Positions 23,377 through 34,210 of a stretch of 64,000 bases of DNA are shown in pieces. The position numbers were made by a program, and so were the translations under genes. How positions within the stretch are numbered: the stretch's first letter is position 1; each line of letters opens with the position of its first letter. Source of the stretch: Persicaria tinctoria (lineage: Eukaryota; Streptophyta; Magnoliopsida; Caryophyllales; Polygonaceae); NCBI GenBank assembly GCA_037127255.1, contig JBANSL010000009.1, positions 38,600,975 to 38,664,974 on the forward strand, written 5' to 3'. Below the pieces are notes generated by a model. That model saw only the letters and a program-made list of their open reading frames with translations, did no database searches and was not told the origin of the DNA.

Positions 23377-26300
23377 TTTTCAGACTGCAATCAAATGTTG
23401 GAGGTTAAGATGGGTTTTATTTATGGTGGTGCTGAAGAAATTTGAATTAACAGCTAATGAGTTTGGGGCCCTGTGGGATTTTCTTTTGAAAATTGGAACG
23501 TTGGTGGGTAATGATTTGGTTCCAGAGATAGGGTTTATGAAGAACAAGAGACAAGAAAATTAAAATCGCTTTTAATTTCTTTATGATTAATTTCTGCTTT
23601 ATTCTGATATTACCTTGCCATTGAAGCTTCCAAAAAAATGCAGATTTGGACCATTTTACAGAGATGAAGATTGGATTTTGGAGGGGTCAGTGCGGAATTG
23701 AGGTCAAATTTGTGTGGTTTTATTATTATCAAAGATTAAATATTTTATTTTAGAATTTGTTGCTTTTGAGCTTTGACAAATTTGAATATCATCTTGGGGC
23801 CGTTTGATTTTTTTTATTTATTATTGTTTTATTCTAGTTTTAATAGATAATTAATTGGACTCAAATCATATATTATATATATACTAATACAAACATACTT
23901 GATTTTTAGTCAGAATTTTTTCAACAAAGAATCAAGTAACATAAAATACAATAAGAATAGGTATAAAATTTAGTGGAAATTAATTGAAATCAAATCTTAA
24001 TTATACTAAACAAGCATATTGTTGGTCTTTTAAATGCAAATGAAAATTACTCAAATTGAATAATTGGTTTGACACAAATAGTTTCTTAAGATAAGCTTTT
24101 TATTATACAAATAAGCATCTCTTATAAAGAAAATATAAATCAACTAAATTTGAACTAACCAAACCAAGTGACAATTCAAAATGCACAATACCAAGCTTCA
24201 ACCACACGTTTGTTTCTTCTTTTTTAAAATTAAATAGAGAGTTTGTTTCAAGAAGCAACATTATACAATTTTTACATTATGTTATAAGTATTAAGTAGCA
24301 TTAGTAAACTAAAAAGTGAAGTACATATGTATTGAATATAAAAGTTGCTAGTGAAATGCAAAACTATACACCTTCAACATATTAAGAATCAAAGTTCCAT
24401 AATTCAAGAGTAACCTAATACAAATATACAACAACATCAATCCAATATATTCCGATCTCGAGTATGGAGAGTTAAGATAACGATGAAAAGGTGTTAAAAT
24501 TTACCACTCCATCCATCTAAAATATAAGGCATGCATATAACATTTCACACCATTTTTCAAAAAATATATTACTAATTAACTAAAAATATAATTTTGTTAG
24601 TTAAACTATTTTCGTAACTCTTTGACTCTAAAACATAAAATGACGTATATATTATTGAACAAAGTTTAAAGGATAAAACATTTTATACTTTAAATTGAAT
24701 GAAATATATAGTCTACTTAAATACTTAATTGAAACTCCCATCGTTTTTTTATTTGAGGTTTATTATTAACACGATATTCAAAGATAATAAAAAAAGGGTG
24801 ATTTTGGTAGATGACCTTTTTTGAATATTCAATTAGTCACTTAGCCCCTAAATCAATTTAATTAGTTTTGCCCTAGCCCCTTTCCAATAGGATGGGTTGG
24901 TCAATTGACCGGTCAACGATTGACCATTGACCGTTTAAGAAGGCTTAGCATGCTAAAAAAAACAATTAATGGGCATATCTAAGCTAAAAAAAACAATTAA
25001 TGGGTCTATCTAGCTAACCAAATATGCTTAAATGTCCATTTGAACAAAATCCCTCATAAAAAACTATATAATTTTTTTAATAATTTTTTTTAATAAAAAA
25101 ACGCTGGGCTTGCTTATAGCCGGAATTGATCAAAGAACCAAAATGGGCTAAAAATTGACAATCCGATATGATTGGGCGAGTCAAAATGGGCCAAGTAGGC
25201 TGAGGACAAATTAGTAATTACCATGAAAACCGAATCAATCTGTACCAACCGAACTAATTATATTGGTTACCAATTTTCAAAACATGATACTGTAAAGGCA
25301 ATGAAAATAAAAAAATTGGTATTATCATTACCAACCGATTTGAAATTGGTTGGTTAGGTAATACAAAGTATTATCAACCAATTCCTACCGAACCAATTAT
25401 ATTTAGTTTTTTTTTTAACGTTATTTTGTAATTGTTTTAAATTTTTAACTTTTTTATGTAAAATGCAATGAGGTAAATTGGGAAATTATGAAAGAAAGAA
25501 AAAGTGTCGCTCTCGCTCTCTCTCATTTTGATCGTTGAATAGATTGCTCTACCTCAGTAGTGTCTCTGAACTCTCATTCAGATCTAGGTTTTCTTTAGAC
25601 GAAAACCTAAGCGTTAATAGGATTAGGACCTTCATACTAATATGTTGCTTTTGCTTTAGTAATTAAACACGTTGTAATAACTTATAAGTTTTATGTTGCT
25701 TTCATGCTTAAGTATTGTTGGTTCAGACAAAAATCTAAGCATTGGAATAACTTATATGTTTTAATTAAATTGTATTGTATTTGTATGTTTTGTTTTCTCA
25801 ACACTCGAAAGTTGGTAAATTACTATTACTAACATGTATCAACCAACTTTATTAGTAACTAATTAAGTTGGTACAACCCCTGCGATAATTGGTAATGGCG
25901 GGAGTTTTACGATTACCAATTCAAATTGATTGGGTACATTGTAGACGGAAAAATGAATCGGTAATATACCAATTTCACCCATAAACCTAAGTATCACATA
26001 CTTTACAGAAACCACCCTTAAATAGGTTGTTTTGCATGAAACCAATCCTCAAAATTGAAATTGCATAAAACCACCCTCTAAAACAGTTTATTAACAAAGT
26101 CACCCTCTCAGGCCAATTTCTATTAGTTGAAGGTTAAAAATACACGAAAAGACATTTATACCCTTGATTACCAACCGCCGCGTCCATTTGAGATGGAGGA
26201 TAAAAGTGGCCTCAACCCCATCAAAGACAAACCGAGGTGTGACACAGACAATACTGAAGAAGTAGTCCAAATTAATAAAGGGACCCATGAAAACAACAGC

Positions 26301-27420
26301 AGTGGTTACTTGAACGTCTCCCGTGTGCAGTGCAGTGCAGCCCATTGACAAAGCTCTCTACTTTCACCTATTATTTACACTTTCTTTTTTAGCATACACC
26401 CATTCCCCCTCAATTCCATCACATGCTTATTTGATCATCGATCATTGCACTCCATTGTAAGGGTTTCTTCGAATGTACTAGTTGGGGGCCAAATCCAGCC
26501 TTTTTTAGGTTCATTCACCTGCCCCGTTTATAATGTATATGGACCGCGTCACCGTGTGAATCGTGATTTCGTGTGAGGGCTTGTTTGATTGAATATCGGA
26601 ACTATGCTTCTTAAGAAGTAACTTTGTAGAAAATAAGTTTTTTTTTTTGCAAGAATTTTATTTTATGGGGAACCAGGGAGGGAAATGTGTTTTTTTATGA
26701 CCAATTTCTTAGGAAATAAATTGTGCATTTTGTTTATGAGATAGTAAGTACTCCGTATAATTTAATAATGATTCTCATAATTACTCTATGTAGAAACTGA
26801 TTTATATTCTTTTAATAAAAAAATTGAAATGGTAATGATCCTGACGTGTCTGTGAATGGATTTAACGGTCTTGCGATTTACAGTGTACAACATAGGTAGA
26901 TGACGACCTAAAAATATGTTGTATTCATAGATCCTACTAAGGATATGACGAGGAACGATGCATGGTGGAGGAGTGTTGTTCGCACTTGCAGGAGTCCCGA
27001 GGGTGTTTCAATCATTTCGTTTTCATCTTCATTCTCGCTTCTCCTTACTCGTTGCTTTGTTTCTCCATATCCCCCCTCTTCTTACATGATGTCTTCATTT
27101 ATGCATTTTCTTTATTGTTTCATTTTGGATGTTCATACATGTTTGTTTGTTTATTCACTATTGACAATTTTGGATCATCGAGAAACGCCCTCTTGATTTA
27201 ATCGGAGAAAAAGTTCACACATTTGGATCTTCCAATTTCTATATAGGGTGGGATACACTAGAAATAGTACTGTTATATATTAGAAACTAAAAGGACTTAT
27301 ATTATTTAATTGAGAGAATAACTCCTTACCTAATTGTTTAAATGATTATGATCAGGCACGGAACCAGGATTGTAATTTAGGGTATGCTAGATTTACATAT
27401 AGTTTTAATTTTTTTTCATC

Positions 27421-27426
<6 letters not shown>
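23377..27426. other. AT-rich intergenic region
   Basis: No supportable gene. Contents: a degenerate Stowaway-like MITE (24507-24706); a TTGACC-rich patch near 24900 (TTGACCGGTCAACGATTGACC); 25200-25960 with scattered ACCAACCGAACC/AATTGGT motifs typical of hAT-like repeats; and 26000-26125 with ACCACCCT repeats resembling 55605-55720. Short open frames at 26127-26348 and 26945-27201 show no protein-family signature. Confidence 0.4.
24507..24706. mobile_element. Degenerate Stowaway-like MITE
   Basis: The left end CTCCATCCATCTAAAATATA and the complement of the right end (TTCATTCAATTTAAAGTATA) are diverged versions of a Tc1/mariner Stowaway inverted repeat. About 200 bp, noncoding. The TA target duplication is not clear on the left. 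Confidence 0.45.

Positions 27427-27512
<86 letters not shown>
27427..27512. repeat. (TA)n microsatellite, left flank of transposon 1
   Basis: About 86 bp of uninterrupted TA dinucleotides, directly abutting the GGGTAGGGTTC terminus of the next element. Confidence 0.95.
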
Positions 27513-27519
<7 letters not shown>

Positions 27520-27639
27520 GTTCAAGTGAGAATAATATATACCGGTGAGAAGGAAAGAAGAGATCTCATTGGTCGAATTTATTAAAATAATAATTAAAAA
27601 AATTGGGCCTGATTTTAGCCTCACGCGCTTAACTTTATA

Positions 27640-27960
27640 ACCGTTCTTTCACTCTCTTTCCAATCTTCCAGATCTCGCTCTAGGCTTCCATGGAGATCTT
27701 CCAGATCTGCTCCCTTCTCCCGCCGTAGCATCCACCGTCTCCGAGCACCCTCACCGATTTCGACCTCTCCCACGAACCCATGCTCCTCTCGTACGTCGAC
27801 GCTTTCTATTTCGGAGCTCCAATTTGAAAGCATGGAGGATGCCGGAGAAATCGGTGTCCCTCAACCGGCTCCTTCAGCGCGCGCACCGGCGGCCTCCTCC
27901 TCCTCGTTGTCGTCCTCGCCGGCCACCGCTGCGACTTGAATTTTGCCCTGTTTGTTTGAG
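27640..27960 (+). other. GC-rich coding-like insert in TA-flanked transposon 1
   Basis: Sharp GC rise inside an AT-rich element, with CTCC/CCTCC runs and several open frames (for example DLSHEPMLLSYVDAFYFGAP in one frame, interrupted soon after). It is probably a captured fragment of a host gene, but no family could be recognised and reading frames break. Confidence 0.35.
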
Positions 27961-28289
27961 ATCAAGAGTGGAGTTGAATAAAGAAATTTGTGAGATTTTA
28001 TCATTTCCATAAAGAAGAAATTTGTGAGATTTTCACATGAAAGAAATTCAGGAATTAGTGGATGCAATTGTTCATTTGTGAGATTTTCACATGAAAGAAA
28101 TTTAGAAATTTGTGAGAGTTGCCGGCCTTCTTTGCCGATTGAAAGCTTCACTTTGGATAATTTCCTCTTAGACTTGTTTTTTTTTATGTGTAGTGCCCAA
28201 ATTTGGGAGTCTTTATTTGTTTACTGTCAGTTCTGGGTTCGTTTCGAAGTGTCGTGGGAGTCTTTAACTTAATTGTAAATTTTACAATT

Positions 28290-30040
28290 ATTAAATAATA
28301 GTGGTTCATCAAATAGAGAGTAATGGTTCAGGGTTTAATACCAAGCAGTTCAGGGCTTTTATACAAAGTGATTCAGAGGTTTAATACCAAATGGTTCAGG
28401 AGTTTAATACAAAGTGGTTCAGAGTTTAGTACCGCGATCCAGTGCCGCCGTCGACCACTTTTCCGTCAACCAATTCCTTAACCTGAACATTCAACACTGC
28501 AATTAATTCATTTTGTTTTTTTATTCTTTATAGTGGAGTTTCTTCATTTTCAAATTTGTTGATTCTAAGTGTACAGTCGGTCAAATACGGAGTATTAGTG
28601 TACGGTGCACCTTAAATTTTTTATTGTTTTGTAATTAATTGATTAGCAACGAGGGAGAATGAATAAAGATGGGTTTTGTAATTAAATCAATTGGTTCAAG
28701 GTTTTTATATCGAGCGATTCAGGGGTTTAATACAAGTGGTTTAAGGTTTTAAATCAAGTGGTTCAGGGGTTTAATACCAAGTGGTTCACGAAGTAAATAG
28801 AAGTGGTTAACGAAATAAATTCTAATGGTTCATTAAATATAAAGTAGTGGTTCATGAAACAAAATGTAGTGGTTCATGAAATAAAGACTAGTGGTTCGTG
28901 AACTACTGACTTTAATAGAGATTGGTTCGGTAACTAAATAGAGGATGGTTCAGTGAGTAAATAGGTTGGTTCAGTGACTTAATAGAGGTTGGTTCAGTGA
29001 CTAAATAGAGGTTGGTTCAGTGACTAAATAGAGATTGGTTCAGTTAATAAATCGAGGTTGGTTCAGTGAATAAATAGAGGTTGGTTTAGTGACTAAATAG
29101 AGGTTGGTTCAGTGACTAAATATGTTGGTTCAGTGGTTAAATAGAGGTTGGTTCAGTGACTAAATAGGTTGGTTCAGTGGCTAAATAGAGGTTGGAAAGC
29201 AAAGAGGGCTTGCTCTAGCTTATCGTTGTTGATCGAGGAAGGAGAATCAGATGCTTGATTTGATTTCTAATGTTAATAATGGAATATTATGCCGTGTACA
29301 TTTAAATAAAATAAAATGAGTGCTTGATTTAAATAAAAGGAGAGTGGTTCAGTGACTAGATATATATTGGTTCATGAATTAAATAGACGTGGTTTATGAA
29401 GCAAATAGAAGTGGTTCATCAATTTTACAGTAATTGTTTTAGTGACTAAATAGATGTTAGTTCAGTGAATAAATAGGTTGATTCAGTGACTAAATAGAGG
29501 TTGGTTCAGTGACTAAATAGAGGTTGGTTCAGTGACTAAATAGGTTGCTTCAGTGACTAAATAGAGGTTGGTTCAGTGACTAAATAGAGGTTGGTTCGGT
29601 GACTAAATAGAGGTTGGTTCGGTGACTAAATAGAGGTTGGTTCAGTGAATAAATAGAGGTTGGTTCATCAAATAAATAGTAACAGTTCATAAAATAATTT
29701 AAGAATCTTTATAACTAGTTATTTTTTTGGTTCATGAAATAAATAGTAATGAACCATTTTATTTTAAAAACAAAATAAAGAGTAATGGTTCATGAAATAA
29801 AGAGTATTGGTTCATCAAATAAAGAGTAGTGGTTCATCAAATAAATAATATTGGTTCATCAATACATATTATTGGTTAATGAATCATTTTATTTTAAAAG
29901 AAAATAAATAATTAATTAAAAATAAACATTAAAAGAAAATAAAAGAAGAATGAAAATTTACAATTATTAAATAGTAGTTGTTTATGAAATAAAGAGTAGT
30001 GATTCATTAAATATATAGAATTGGTTCATGAACCATTTTA
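28290..30040 (+). repeat. Minisatellite of 21-23 bp TGGTTCA units
   Basis: The best-conserved part (about 28,900-29,680) is a tandem run of the 23-bp unit GACTAAATAGAGGTTGGTTCAGT, with a shorter 21-bp form lacking one AG. Both flanks continue as looser units of the type GTGGTTCATGAAATAAAGA. Noncoding in all frames. It lies wholly within TA-flanked transposon 1. Confidence 0.9.
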
Positions 30041-30282
30041 TTTTAAAAACAAACAAATAAATAATTAAAAAATAAACATTAAAAGAAAATAAAAGAAGAA
30101 TGAATTTTTTTTGTTATGAAATATATATATTAATATCTATCTTAATGTATAGTTAATAAATTTGCGTGAAAATATTTTAATTATAATTAGAAAAATATAT
30201 ACATTAAAAGTTGTAAAATTGATTTTGAGGCATTTCACTAACTATTATATTTTAGTTGATGCAATTAAAATCAAGAGACACT

Positions 30283-30353
30283 AATTGGCAAAATGGTTGA
30301 GGTGCGGCGTAGCTTTACAAAGGTCCAAGGTTCAATCCCCAGCGCGCTGGGTT
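30283..30353 (+). other. tRNA-like sequence near the right end of transposon 1
   Basis: A-box-like TTGGCAAAATGGTTGAG and B-box GGTTCAATCCC are ordered as in a tRNA, followed by a run of T like a Pol III terminator. The cloverleaf is incomplete, so it is a tRNA-derived relic and not a gene. Confidence 0.45.
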
Positions 30354-30543
30354 TTTTTAAAATATTATGCTAGGCGCGTGTAGCGCAAACGCGGATGGTG
30401 CGACTGGGGGAGCAGGGGAGCGCACGGGGACAGCTTGTGTTGCACGCGTTTTTTCGACATAAATATATATTATTTTAATCCGTTTGGACCAATCAGATTA
30501 CTTCTTTCCTTCTCACTTTTGGGATGCTTCTTACCTGAACCCA

Positions 30544-30547
<4 letters not shown>

Positions 30548-30633
<86 letters not shown>
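30548..30633. repeat. (TA)n microsatellite shared by the two transposons
   Basis: About 86 bp of TA dinucleotides. Its left edge is the end of transposon 1 and its right edge the start of transposon 2. Confidence 0.95.
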
Positions 30634-30635
<2 letters not shown>

Positions 30636-31175
30636 TAAAGGTTCAAATGAAAATGAGGCTTAAGATGAAAATCCCTCTTAAAGTGAAAATAGTCTAATTT
30701 GGATGTAAATGGGCCTAATTTAAAGGTAAATGGGCCTAATTAAATGAGTAATGAATAAATGAGCCTAATTTTGGTGTAAATGGGCCTAATTTTATGAGTA
30801 AATGGGAAAAATGGTTAAATGACCCTAATTATGGGGTAAATTTTACACGCCTCCCCCAAACTTTCCATTCATACGAATATTGCCCTTATTTCAATTATGA
30901 AAATTACAGATTTTAGCCCGTAATTTTTATTTGAAATAATATTGTTAGGTGCAACTATAATATTAAAAAAATACAACAAGAATGTTACATCACAATTTTT
31001 GTCTTTATTTTAAAAAGGGAAAAAGATGAGATTACAAAATATAAAGTGAACAAATAATACAATAAATGTTATTATTAATAAATGTGCATTTTCATAATGT
31101 GTCATACCAAAAATTTTCTTTATGGACTGCTATTTTATGACAGTTTTGTACTTTAATGCAACATGTGTCATTAAA

Positions 31176-31254
31176 AGTCTATTAACTCAAAAAATGGTAT
31201 AGTGATGTGCCCATGCACAAAGGTTCGAGTTCAAAATCCCGCATAAGCTATTTA
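31176..31254 (+). other. tRNA-like sequence, left member of an inverted pair
   Basis: Reads GTCTATTAACTCAA then TGGTATAG and ATGTGCCCATGCACAAAGG. It is a diverged copy of the sequence on the opposite strand at 31962-32037. B-box-like GGTTCGAGTTCAAAATCCC. Confidence 0.5.
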
Positions 31255-31259
31255 TGGTT

Positions 31260-31930
31260 GCTTTTTTTTGTGTTCCCGTTCATGAATAAGATTATAAAGT
31301 GCAATAATAAAATGATAATGTGCACAAATAAGATGATATAATGCATATATAACATTATATTGTGAAAATATAACTTTAAGTTGTGCAAATATAACACTAT
31401 GTTTTGCAAATGTAACATTATATTGTGCATATCTAATAATATAATGTTACGTTGTGCACATATAATATTATGTTGTGCGAATATAACATTATATTGTGCA
31501 AATATAACTTTAAGGTGTGCAAATATAACACTATGTTTTGCAAATGTAACATTAGGTTGTGCATATCTAATAATATAATGTTACGTTGTACACATATAAT
31601 ATTATGTTGTGCGAATATAACATTATATTGTGCAAATTATAACTTTAAGTTGTGCAAATATAATATTATGTTGTGCAAATAAAATGACAAAGTGCAAGAA
31701 TAAAATGATGGTGTATTAATAATAATATGAAGTGTATGAATAAGGATATGAAGTACACAATTAAGATTATAAAATGGATAAATAAAATGATAAAGTGGAA
31801 GAACAAAATGATGAAGTGTATGAATAAGGATATGAAGTACACAATTAAGATTATAAAGTGCATTAATAAAATGATAAAGTGCAAGAATAAGATCATGAAA
31901 TGCACAATTAAGACTATGAATTGCACTTTT
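31260..31930 (+). repeat. Higher-order minisatellite (about 21-bp units in 134-bp repeats)
   Basis: Tandem units of the type TTGTGCAAATATAACATTATG. They are organised in a higher-order repeat: TAACTTTAAG recurs at 31371, 31505 and 31640, periods 134 and 135 bp. From about 31,725 a different array follows, in which TGTATGAATAAGGATATGAAG repeats with a period of about 84 bp. Confidence 0.85.
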
Positions 31931-31961
31931 ATCGAAAAATAATACAAACTATTAAAATTAA

Positions 31962-32037
31962 GCAATTTAGCCTATGTAGGAGTCGAACCCACATCTCTGT
32001 GCATAGGCACATTGCTCTACCATTGAGCTAATAGACT
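31962..32037 (-). other. tRNA-like pseudogene, right member of an inverted pair
   Basis: The minus strand gives GTCTATTAGCTCAATGGTAG, a good D-arm (GCTC...GAGC), and GTGGGTTCGACTCCTAC as T-arm and B-box. The ends can pair as an acceptor stem. The anticodon arm (GTGCCTATGCAC) has a four-base loop and is not a normal anticodon, so this is a relic or SINE head. Confidence 0.6.
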
Positions 32038-32355
32038 TTTAAAACTTATAATAGGCTTTTAAAGCTTATTGAGTACAAGATAGAGATAAGAATCAAATAC
32101 TTCTACCTATTCAACTGCTTAACAGGAAGAGGCCCTAGACCTACACAATAAACTCAAGTGCTACACCAGATGCATTCATTTGTTTCTACGTTCAAATTCT
32201 TCAATTGATTATTATACCTACAAGAAACTCATTTAAATCTGCTGAGTAGGTAGACCTGCAAAATGACATGATGTAACTATTCAATTAAGCATCACACCTT
32301 ACAAACACTACAGATTCAGGCCACCTTCAATTCCTGAATTTAATTCAGAACATAC

Positions 32356-32625
32356 GGTATAAGGCCCTCTTCAATGGGCTCCCAAACATCAGTTATGCTC
32401 ACAGAGCTAATGGCAATATCTTGATGCAGTCTCGAGTTCCTCTTCTGTTAAAAATAAAAATAGATGTCTCGGTAAATTTTGCAAAGAGGAAGACATCAAC
32501 AAATTGACAAACACCACAATATCCAGAAGATAAGGAAATTTCACCTTTATGATTTCGGCAATGGCTACAGTTTTGCTGATTGCCTGTCCCATTGCTTTCA
32601 GCACAATCTCTTTCTCTTGTTTTTC
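32356..32625 (-). pseudogene. Captured fragment of an Alba-domain gene (two exons and intron)
   Basis: Two exons of a plant Alba-type DNA/RNA-binding protein (the group annotated RNase P p25-like). The first, 32625-32545, encodes KEIVLKAMGQAISKTVAIAE with preceding EKQE and ends IIK at a GT donor. The second, 32444-32356, encodes KRNSRLHQDIAISSVSITD then VWEPIEEGLIP and ends at GTATGT. Both match consecutive parts of the Alba fold in frame, and the intron (32545 to 32444) is retained, so the capture was from genomic DNA. The N-terminal exon and the C-terminal glycine-rich part are absent. It lies inside TA-flanked transposon 2 and is not expected to make a whole protein; an antisense or chimeric transcript is possible. 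Confidence 0.75.
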
Positions 32626-33470
32626 CTAGAAAAATGAAGGGCATTAATACATTTCAAGGTATGTAAATAAAATAAAAAAGAAGCTACATATCCAGATAGC
32701 CTTCTTGGAGTTACAACTCATTCACATCAAGACCAAAAGCTTTATAACTGAATAAAATACTATGATAATGTCATAAGGCAAAAACTACTTATCCATAACA
32801 CAATGGTAATAGGCCATCTAATTTTCTCATTTGGGCTACTGGACTAGAAAACTCGGCAGGATGACATTATGTGTAGACTGTAGTCCACAATTAGAAAATA
32901 ATTTATACCGGTGATGCTAAATACCTCCAAATCAAAGTGGTGTAAATAAAAGTCAGGGGATTTTCCCAATACTTTCTAGTTAGATGCAATTTTGTAAAAA
33001 AATCAAACAAAGCCCCTCAAAGGTCCGAGTAAATTGTAAGGATAGCTCATCAGGAGCAATGAGAAGGTGAAAGAAAGATAACATTCAAACAACAAAGGCC
33101 ATGAGTATTTTACATCCAATCCACAGGAACAACAAAGAAACCTAAGGAGAAATCAATACGAGTGCATGAAAATCAAATGAACTGTATGCAGGTAACTGGA
33201 GCTGGCAACAACAAATAATCGCAAAATAACATAAAATTGGAGTCTGAGAAACCTATCGATGCTGAATTCTACATCCAATCCACAGTAACCAATTCACTGA
33301 CTTAAAATTAAGAAACTAAAACAAAAACAAAAACATTTTCAAGGGAAAAGGGGTTGAAGAAGACAGATTACCAGTACACACGAAAACCTGAAGATGAGCG
33401 AGACGGTTAGGGTTTGGTGAATTTAACTATTGGATTATGATGACATATGGTGCAAATTGTGGATCCCCAA

Positions 33471-33575
33471 TCGAAGGTTTCAGAAGTAAAACTCAATAGC
33501 AAAACTACTCTTTCCAACACTAGAATCCCCAATCATCAACAGCTTGAACAGGTAATCCAAATCACCAGATTCCAT
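33471..33575 (-). pseudogene. Captured 5' exon fragment of a Rab GTPase
   Basis: From ATG 33575 on the minus strand: MESGDLDYLFKLLMIGDSS, directly continued by VGKSS. This is the N-terminus and P-loop (GxxxxGKS) of a Rab small GTPase, closest in memory to the RABC/Rab18 group. The reading then shifts by one base: FTSETFD, the expected continuation towards the switch I region, is in another frame. The base order TTTGTAG before the ATG looks like a retained intron acceptor. Only about 35 codons of roughly 210 are present. It is a fragment within TA-flanked transposon 2. Confidence 0.7.
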
Positions 33576-33759
33576 CTACAAATACAATCAAAACAATCAA
33601 AGAGCTTTTAGGTATAACAAATCACATAGAGATCACGCTATTAGGTCAAAAAATGGATCAACAGATAGATTGAAAATGAACGAAAGAAAAAGGGAATCGA
33701 ATATGAAAGGACAACCTCGTGCAGATCGTACCTTTGCAATGAGCAGTCAGGTATAAATT

Positions 33760-33960
33760 GATCGGAGCCTCACCGACCTCATCGCCTCTGTAGTCCAGCA
33801 AGAGGGAGATGCTGACGTACTTGAATCCGACCTTGTTAGGGTTGCGGATGGACAAATCGACCTCCAGGCTGACATTCAGGTGGAGGGAGAGGCCATGGAG
33901 GGAGACATCGAGGTCGAAGAGGGAGACGGAGTTGACGGTGGTGACAGGGCGGCAGACTCC
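33760..33960 (-). pseudogene. Captured fragment of a LEA_2 (NDR1/HIN1-like) gene
   Basis: In the minus-strand frame 34062-33658, the segment from 33960 to 33760 encodes VNSVSLFDLDVSLHGLSLHL then SIRNPNKVGFKYVSIS and YRGDEVGEAPI. This is the first half of the LEA_2 domain (beta-sandwich, NPN motif, YRG..VGEAPI) found in plant LEA14/NHL-type proteins. Homology stops abruptly after GEAPI, where the intact domain would go on. The upstream Ser/Leu-rich part shows no clear membrane anchor. GC-rich against the AT-rich transposon around it. Confidence 0.75.
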
Positions 33961-34193
33961 TTGAAGACGGGCTCTGCTTGAAGATCGAAGAAGGTGATCG
34001 AGTGGAAACAAAGAACGACAATCTGGAAGGGGGAGGAGCTGGAATTGTCGCTGAACGTACATGAAGGAGAAAGAGATTTAGGGCGTGTTAGCGTGTTTAG
34101 TTGGGCCAGACGCATATTTTTTTTTAAATCAGGCCCGTTTTCATTTTAAGCAAATTTTTCATCTTAAGCCCCTTTTTCACTTTAACCTCACCC

Positions 34194-34210
34194 TATATAT
34201 ATATATATAT
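34194..34210. repeat. Short (TA)n, right flank of transposon 2
   Basis: About 17 bp of TA repeats directly after the terminal ACCTCACCC of transposon 2, much shorter than the tracts on the left. Confidence 0.8.

Larger units (their letters stand above)
27513..30547. mobile_element. TA-flanked DNA transposon 1 (about 3.0 kb)
   Basis: Imperfect terminal inverted repeats of about 65 bp: the left end GGGTAGGGTTCAAGTGAGAA pairs with the complement of the right end GGGTTGGGTTCAGGTAAGAA, and both continue into GTGAGAAGGAAAGAAG and an ATTGGTC block. The element lies exactly between two long (TA)n tracts, as in plant transposons that insert into TA microsatellites (a MULE-like origin is possible, not shown). 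No transposase gene. A GC-rich stretch at 27640-27960 with open frames contrasts with the rest and looks like captured exon DNA of unidentified source. Most of 28.3-30.0 kb is a minisatellite, and a tRNA-like sequence sits at 30283-30353. Confidence 0.75.
30634..34193. mobile_element. TA-flanked DNA transposon 2 carrying captured gene fragments (about 3.6 kb)
   Basis: Imperfect terminal inverted repeats of about 75 bp: GGTAAAGGTTCAAATGAAAA on the left against GGGTGAGGTTAAAGTGAAAA (complement of the right end), both running on into GGCTTAAGATGAAAA and a GGCCTAATTT/GGCCTGATTT block. TA repeats flank both sides (30548-30633 and 34194-34210). No transposase. The left third holds a minisatellite between two inverted tRNA-like sequences. 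The right half carries pieces of three unrelated host genes, all on the minus strand: LEA_2 (33760-33960), a Rab GTPase (33471-33575) and an Alba protein (32356-32625). This is the layout of a gene-capturing 'Pack' transposon. Confidence 0.75.

Noticed and set aside
27352..27624. Minus-strand open frame of repeating Tyr-Ile
   Set aside because: It is a translation of the (TA)n microsatellite.
28290..30040. CRISPR-like array
   Set aside because: Units are contiguous and similar throughout, without unique spacers; this is a eukaryotic minisatellite.
31962..32037. Functional tRNA gene
   Set aside because: D and T arms are good, but the anticodon loop is only four bases and the locus is an inverted pair within a transposon.
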